Shown piece by piece: positions 60,536 through 64,000 of a DNA stretch of 64,000 bases (positions within the stretch are counted from its first letter, which is position 1; the number at the start of each line of letters is the position of its first letter). The stretch is from Draconibacterium mangrovi_A. GTDB taxonomy: Bacteria; Bacteroidota; Bacteroidia; Bacteroidales; Prolixibacteraceae. The translations under genes and the position numbers were made by a program. The DNA is taken from contig NZ_JBBIXN010000003.1 of the NCBI RefSeq assembly GCF_037646455.1, positions 534,689 to 598,688 on the forward strand. The letters run 5' to 3'. Below the pieces are notes generated by a model, which did no database searches, was not told the DNA's origin, and saw only the letters and a program-made list of their open reading frames with translations.

Positions 60536-60952
60536 ATGGATACTATGGAAGATTGGAAAAAGTATTACGATGAAGCAGGTGGTTATGGCAAAGCTGCATT
60601 TGGCGCCTTCAGGAAAAAACGGCTGGGTAACGAGGTTGTGTTTAATTTAATTGGCCTTGCCATCGAGAACTACCTCACAGCGGTTTGTATGAAATTCAAC
60701 ACCTTGCCCGAACATTCAACGGTGGGATCGATGTTGCGCTTATTGAAAAAGCATGTTGAAATTCCCGAGTCGTTCACAGCTGAATCGAGGTTTATGAACC
60801 GGTTTATGGACTACTTCTGTTCGCTTGAGGTGATGGAAATTCCAAAACCTACCTGTTCCGACTTGACCCGGATGCTTGGATTTACAGAGGACATTAAAAA
60901 TTTTTCTGCCGAAATTTTAGAAGTTCCGGTCGAACAAGTAGAAATGTCTTAA
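60536..60952 (+). CDS. HEPN-like helical protein in the nif operon, unknown function
   Basis: The 138-aa protein is all-helical with the HEPN-like pattern: VFNLIGLAIENYLTAVCMKFNTLPEHSTVGSMLR..., where the acidic Glu44 and the PxH at residues 58-60 sit where HEPN proteins have A-x-E-x-x-L-K-A and P-x-T-H. The R-x4-6-H RNase motif is absent. Cys51, Cys95 and Cys107 are present. Positioned 8 bp after nifV and 13 bp before modA, it is almost certainly co-transcribed with both. It might bind a nucleotide, RNA or a partner protein; this is inference. An alternative start is ATG 60545. Confidence 0.75.
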   Translation: MDTMEDWKKYYDEAGGYGKAAFGAFRKKRLGNEVVFNLIGLAIENYLTAVCMKFNTLPEHSTVGSMLRLLKKHVEIPESFTAESRFMNRFMDYFCSLEVMEIPKPTCSDLTRMLGFTEDIKNFSAEILEVPVEQVEMS

Positions 60953-60965
60953 CTTTCAGGCTCGA

Positions 60966-61730
60966 ATGAGAGCACTTCTTTTAATTGTATTCATATCGTT
61001 TTTGTTTGCCGGATGTGGTCAGAAGAAAGCCAGTCAGGACGAAGACGTGTTGGTTTTTTGTGCCGCCAGTTTAACCGATGTGATTACAGATATTACATCG
61101 TCGTATGAAGAAGAATCAAATGTGAAGGTCAAACTGAACCTGGCTTCCTCGGGAACTTTGGCGCGGCAGATTGAAAACGGTGGCCACCCCGATATTTTTA
61201 TTTCGGCCAATAAAAAGTGGCTCGATTATTTAGTTGAAAAAGAAAGTGCCGATTCGGAATTGACTAAAAGGATTGCCGGAAATGAAATGGTTTTGGTAGC
61301 TCCTTCAAATTCCACATTGTTATCTTTTCAGTTCTCAGCAGAAATCAATCTTCCTGATTTATTTAAAGGTCGCCTGTCGATTGGCGATCCGCAGCATGTG
61401 CCTGCCGGAGCTTATGCGCTGCAGGTGCTTCAAAATCTTGGTTGTGCCAAAGAACTGGAACCACGATTTTTGCCGGCAAAAGATGTCCGGTCAGCATTAA
61501 TGGTGGTCGAACTGGGTGAAGTAGAAGCCGGAATCGTTTATAAAACCGATGCATTGAAATCGGACAAAGTAAAAATCCTGACCGAATTTCCCGATTCGCT
61601 TCATCAACCGGTCGGATACTACATGACTATTATAAAAGGAGCCAAAAATGATCGTTCGCTTCAACTATATAATTATATTGTGTCGGAAAAATTGATACCG
61701 GTTTGGGAAAAATACGGTTTCACACGATAA
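60966..61730 (+). CDS. modA: Molybdate ABC transporter substrate-binding lipoprotein
   Basis: ModA binds molybdate outside the inner membrane. A lipoprotein signal (FLFAGCGQKK) is followed by VFCAASLTDVITDI, NLASSGTLARQIENGGHPDIFISANKKWLD and the DPQHVPAGAYALQVL segment, all of ModA type. Length 254 aa is typical. It links Mo supply to nitrogenase expression through operon position. Confidence 0.95.
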   Translation: MRALLLIVFISFLFAGCGQKKASQDEDVLVFCAASLTDVITDITSSYEEESNVKVKLNLASSGTLARQIENGGHPDIFISANKKWLDYLVEKESADSELTKRIAGNEMVLVAPSNSTLLSFQFSAEINLPDLFKGRLSIGDPQHVPAGAYALQVLQNLGCAKELEPRFLPAKDVRSALMVVELGEVEAGIVYKTDALKSDKVKILTEFPDSLHQPVGYYMTIIKGAKNDRSLQLYNYIVSEKLIPVWEKYGFTR

Positions 61731-61736
61731 TTCATA

Positions 61737-62435
61737 TTGATTGACCTGTTTACATATTCTTCTGCTGAATGGGACGCGATTCAGCTTTCGCTCAAAGTAG
61801 CACTACTTTGTACGGTATTTATATTACCCGTGGCAATTTTGGTAGGTTGGGTTTTGGCCCGTAAACATTTCTGGGGAAAATCAATTGTTGAAGGTATCGT
61901 TCATCTGCCACTGGTACTTCCGCCGGTTACTGTTGGTTATATATTATTAATAGTATTCGGAAGAAACGGTTGGTTGGGATCCTTTTTTTATGAGCACTGG
62001 GGCGTTCAGATCGCATTTTCATTTCCGGCAGCTGTTATTGCAGCGATCATCGTTTCGTTTCCGCTGGTTACACGCTCCATTCGTTTATCGATTGAACTGG
62101 TCGATAAGAATTACGAAGATGCTGCCCGAACTTTGGGCGCGACCAATTTAAGAGTGTTTTTCACCATAACGCTTCCACTGGCTCTGCCCGGAGTTTTAAG
62201 CGGAGCTATCCTGGCATTTGCCCGTAGCCTTGGCGAATTTGGCGCCACCATTTCTTTTGCAGGAAATATTGCCGGAGAAACACAGACTCTGCCGCTGGCC
62301 ATCTTCTCAACAATGCAGGTCCCCGGGCAGGAAGCATCAACCTTAAAGCTTGTTATTGTTTCGGTAATTCTTTCGCTTGCTGCCATGATCGGTGCCGAGT
62401 ATCTAAATCGTCGGATTTTAAAACGAAAAGTATGA
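61737..62435 (+). CDS. modB: Molybdate ABC transporter permease
   Basis: The inner-membrane permease (232 aa, about five helices) has the cytoplasmic EAA-like loop DAARTLGATNLRVFFTITLPLALPG near residues 130-155, which contacts ModC. The apparent start is TTG at 61737, six bases after the modA stop; no ATG fits. It overlaps modC by 4 bp. Confidence 0.94.
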   Translation: MIDLFTYSSAEWDAIQLSLKVALLCTVFILPVAILVGWVLARKHFWGKSIVEGIVHLPLVLPPVTVGYILLIVFGRNGWLGSFFYEHWGVQIAFSFPAAVIAAIIVSFPLVTRSIRLSIELVDKNYEDAARTLGATNLRVFFTITLPLALPGVLSGAILAFARSLGEFGATISFAGNIAGETQTLPLAIFSTMQVPGQEASTLKLVIVSVILSLAAMIGAEYLNRRILKRKV

Positions 62436-63526
62436 GTACGGTAGTAAAATTCGATATACAAATAAAAAGGAAAGAGTTTCTGTTGAATGTAAATGCTGAA
62501 ATTTCAGAAGGTATAACAGGTATTTACGGGCCGTCGGGGCATGGTAAAAGTAGTATGCTCAATGCCATAGCCGGGCTCGTCAAACCCGATTCAGGTTATA
62601 TAATATTAAACGACACAATTGTTTTTAACTCGGATGATAAGATCGATCTGCCGGTTCGGAAACGAAAGATTGGTTACGTTTTTCAGGATATCAGGTTGTT
62701 CCCTCACCTCAGCATTCTTCAAAATCTGAAATACGGAGTGAAACGAGATACATTGGGAGAGATCAGTTTTGATGAAGTTGTCAATATATTAAACATCCAT
62801 CATCTGCTCGACAAGAAACCGGATGAATGTTCGGGTGGAGAGAAACAACGCATTTCGATTGGGCGCGCTTTATTAAGAGGAGCTCAGGTACTTATGATGG
62901 ACGAACCTTTCTCAGCGGTTGATGTTCAGTTGCGCAGTATGATCATTCCATTTTTAACTGCACTAAACAAACGTTTTAATATACCTATATTAATAGTAAG
63001 CCACGATTTGCCGGATTTGCTTAGCTTAACCGATTGCCTGCTGCTGTTAAAAAACGGATCGATCAGGGCGCTTGGAAAATTTCAGGATTTAATTCTCGAT
63101 GAAGTCAACATCGAAGTTATGCGCGAAGCTGGTCTTTATAATGTATTCGACCTGTGTGTATTTGCTACCTTGCCTCAAAAAAATATGGTTTTGCTCCGTA
63201 GCCAAACCAGCGATTTCCAGGTGCAGGTGTTGTTGCAGTCGTTTTCGGATCCGGATGTGGAAGTAGAAAAGAAGATAAAAGTATTGATTCGCCCTGAAGA
63301 TATATCCATTGCATTAAAACCAGTTGATCAAATCTCGCTTCGCAACCAGATTGAAGGACGTATTATAAAGATATTCTCAAGGAACGGTCTTTCATTTTGC
63401 CTGGTCGATGCCGGCGAGAAGGTGCTTGTCGAAATCACTGAGGCTTCTAAAAAGAACATGAGACTGAAGATCGGGACGACTGTGTTTTGTCTCTTTAAAT
63501 CAGCGACACTAAAAATGTTCGAATAA
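62432..63526 (+). CDS. modC: Molybdate ABC transporter ATPase
   Basis: The ATPase (364 aa) has Walker A GPSGHGKSS near residues 34-42, the ABC signature CSGGEKQRISIGRALL, Walker B VLMMDEPFSAVD and the switch His in IVSHDLP. The C-terminal ~140 residues end in a MOP/TOBE-type domain (LRNQIEGRIIKIFSRNGLSF). Start ATG at 62432 overlaps the modB stop (ATGA), giving coupled translation. It closes the nif-mod operon. Confidence 0.95.
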   Translation: MSTVVKFDIQIKRKEFLLNVNAEISEGITGIYGPSGHGKSSMLNAIAGLVKPDSGYIILNDTIVFNSDDKIDLPVRKRKIGYVFQDIRLFPHLSILQNLKYGVKRDTLGEISFDEVVNILNIHHLLDKKPDECSGGEKQRISIGRALLRGAQVLMMDEPFSAVDVQLRSMIIPFLTALNKRFNIPILIVSHDLPDLLSLTDCLLLLKNGSIRALGKFQDLILDEVNIEVMREAGLYNVFDLCVFATLPQKNMVLLRSQTSDFQVQVLLQSFSDPDVEVEKKIKVLIRPEDISIALKPVDQISLRNQIEGRIIKIFSRNGLSFCLVDAGEKVLVEITEASKKNMRLKIGTTVFCLFKSATLKMFE

Positions 63527-63606
63527 TTTTTATATGTCAATGTAGTTGTCGTTCAGTTTGTTATTTCTTTCCTTGAAAATACACTGCGATTTTTTTAGTG
63601 AAATTG

Positions 63607-63637
63607 TTTGGAGATATCTAATCCTTGTTTACTTTTG
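63607..63637 (+). promoter_or_regulatory. Tandem promoter P1
   Basis: TTTG at 63607-63610, 19-bp spacer, TACTTTTG at 63630-63637. It is followed by GCAGCCGCTTT. Confidence 0.8.
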
Positions 63638-63772
63638 CAGCCGCTTTAACAGCAAGAGTTCATAGAAAGATTGAATACAGGACTTGGCAAAGTTCACGTC
63701 GTTTTTAAAAGCATTTGATTATGCGATGAAATTTCATCAAACAAAAAAAATAAAAAAATATTTCGATTTATA

Positions 63773-63803
63773 TTTGGAATATAGAAAATGATGTTTACCT
63801 TTG
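63773..63803 (+). promoter_or_regulatory. Tandem promoter P2
   Basis: TTTG at 63773-63776, 19-bp spacer, TACCTTTG at 63796-63803. It is followed by the same GCAGCCGCTTT as P1. Confidence 0.82.
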
Positions 63804-63934
63804 CAGCCGCTTTTGAAGAAAGGCAGAGTTCTAATTAATTAATGAAGGGAATTTCCGGATGAAAAAAGACGCTTTTGAGTGTCGTTTTCTGAAAGAAAGC
63901 AAGGTGAAAAAACTTTGAAAAAACCGATTAAATT

Positions 63935-63965
63935 TTTGGTAGGAATAAAAAGTTATTTACCTTTG
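63935..63965 (+). promoter_or_regulatory. Tandem promoter P3
   Basis: TTTG at 63935-63938, 19-bp spacer, TACCTTTG at 63958-63965. It is the closest to the unseen downstream gene. Confidence 0.82.
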
Positions 63966-64000
63966 TCGCCCCGAATTAAGGGAATGAGTTCCGGTGGTTT

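Larger units (their letters stand above)
63527..64000. other. Promoter-rich region at the right window edge
   Basis: No gene begins within these 474 bp. They hold three complete Bacteroidota promoters in tandem, pointing rightward, so a heavily expressed gene or RNA operon probably lies just beyond the window. No terminator with a T run was recognised after modC. Confidence 0.6.

Overview
The window comes from a member of the Bacteroidota, most likely an anaerobic or facultative marine or sediment lineage of the Marinilabiliales/Prolixibacteraceae type. The phylum call rests on promoters of the form TTTG-N19-TAnnTTTG (rplU and three in tandem at the right end), the near absence of Shine-Dalgarno sequences, and families typical of the phylum (DUF6146, DUF4369/TlpA-like lipoproteins, a Bacteroidetes-type dihydroorotase, LytS/LytTR pairs). 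The family-level placement is inference.

Bases 1-40,700 are a chromosomal backbone of mostly single genes or short operons. In order they hold: a truncated membrane protein; an ICMT-like/HEAT fusion; a transglutaminase-like protein; rplU-rpmA with an unusual tail on L27; a DUF4242/cyclase-like/AraC regulator; a cupin protein; serS; a CHAD protein; a DUF4838 lipoprotein; folK; sppA; lpxK overlapping a purine nucleoside phosphorylase; an SMP-30-like lipoprotein; a PrsW-like protease; a MNT/HepT pair; a threonine dehydratase; a lipoprotein followed by a 21/63-bp minisatellite; cls; DUF6146; ribD; prmC; an EEP-family protein; ribF; a TlpA-like protein; an LpxH-like hydrolase; a FabH-like enzyme; ung; rmuC; a LytS/LytTR two-component pair; pyrC; an ECF sigma factor with a membrane partner; a polyprenol-phosphate mannosyltransferase-like enzyme; and a DUF2490 protein.

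Bases 40,900-63,500 hold the accessory block. A GAF-AAA+-HTH sigma-54 activator (NifA-like) and a GNAT acetyltransferase come first. A leftward marR-adaptor-RND pump-TolC efflux operon follows. A compact rightward nitrogen-fixation operon then runs nifH-nifI1-nifI2-nifD-nifK-nifE-nifN-nifB-nifX-like-[2Fe-2S] ferredoxin-nifV-HEPN-like ORF-modA-modB-modC. It encodes the nitrogenase structural proteins, the FeMo-co scaffold and precursor enzymes, homocitrate synthesis, PII-type post-translational control and molybdate uptake. nifS, nifU, nifM, nifW and nifZ are not present in the window.

The points most worth a second look are: the paired CCTAC-N6-GTAGG palindromes upstream of nifH; the conserved-looking but unassigned HEPN-like ORF between nifV and modA; the nifK/nifE intergenic hairpin; the higher-order minisatellite at 21.5 kb; the three tandem promoters at the right edge; the HepT homologue whose catalytic His is replaced by Tyr; and several unusual domain fusions. 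No tRNA, rRNA, CRISPR array, insertion sequence or prophage was recognised.
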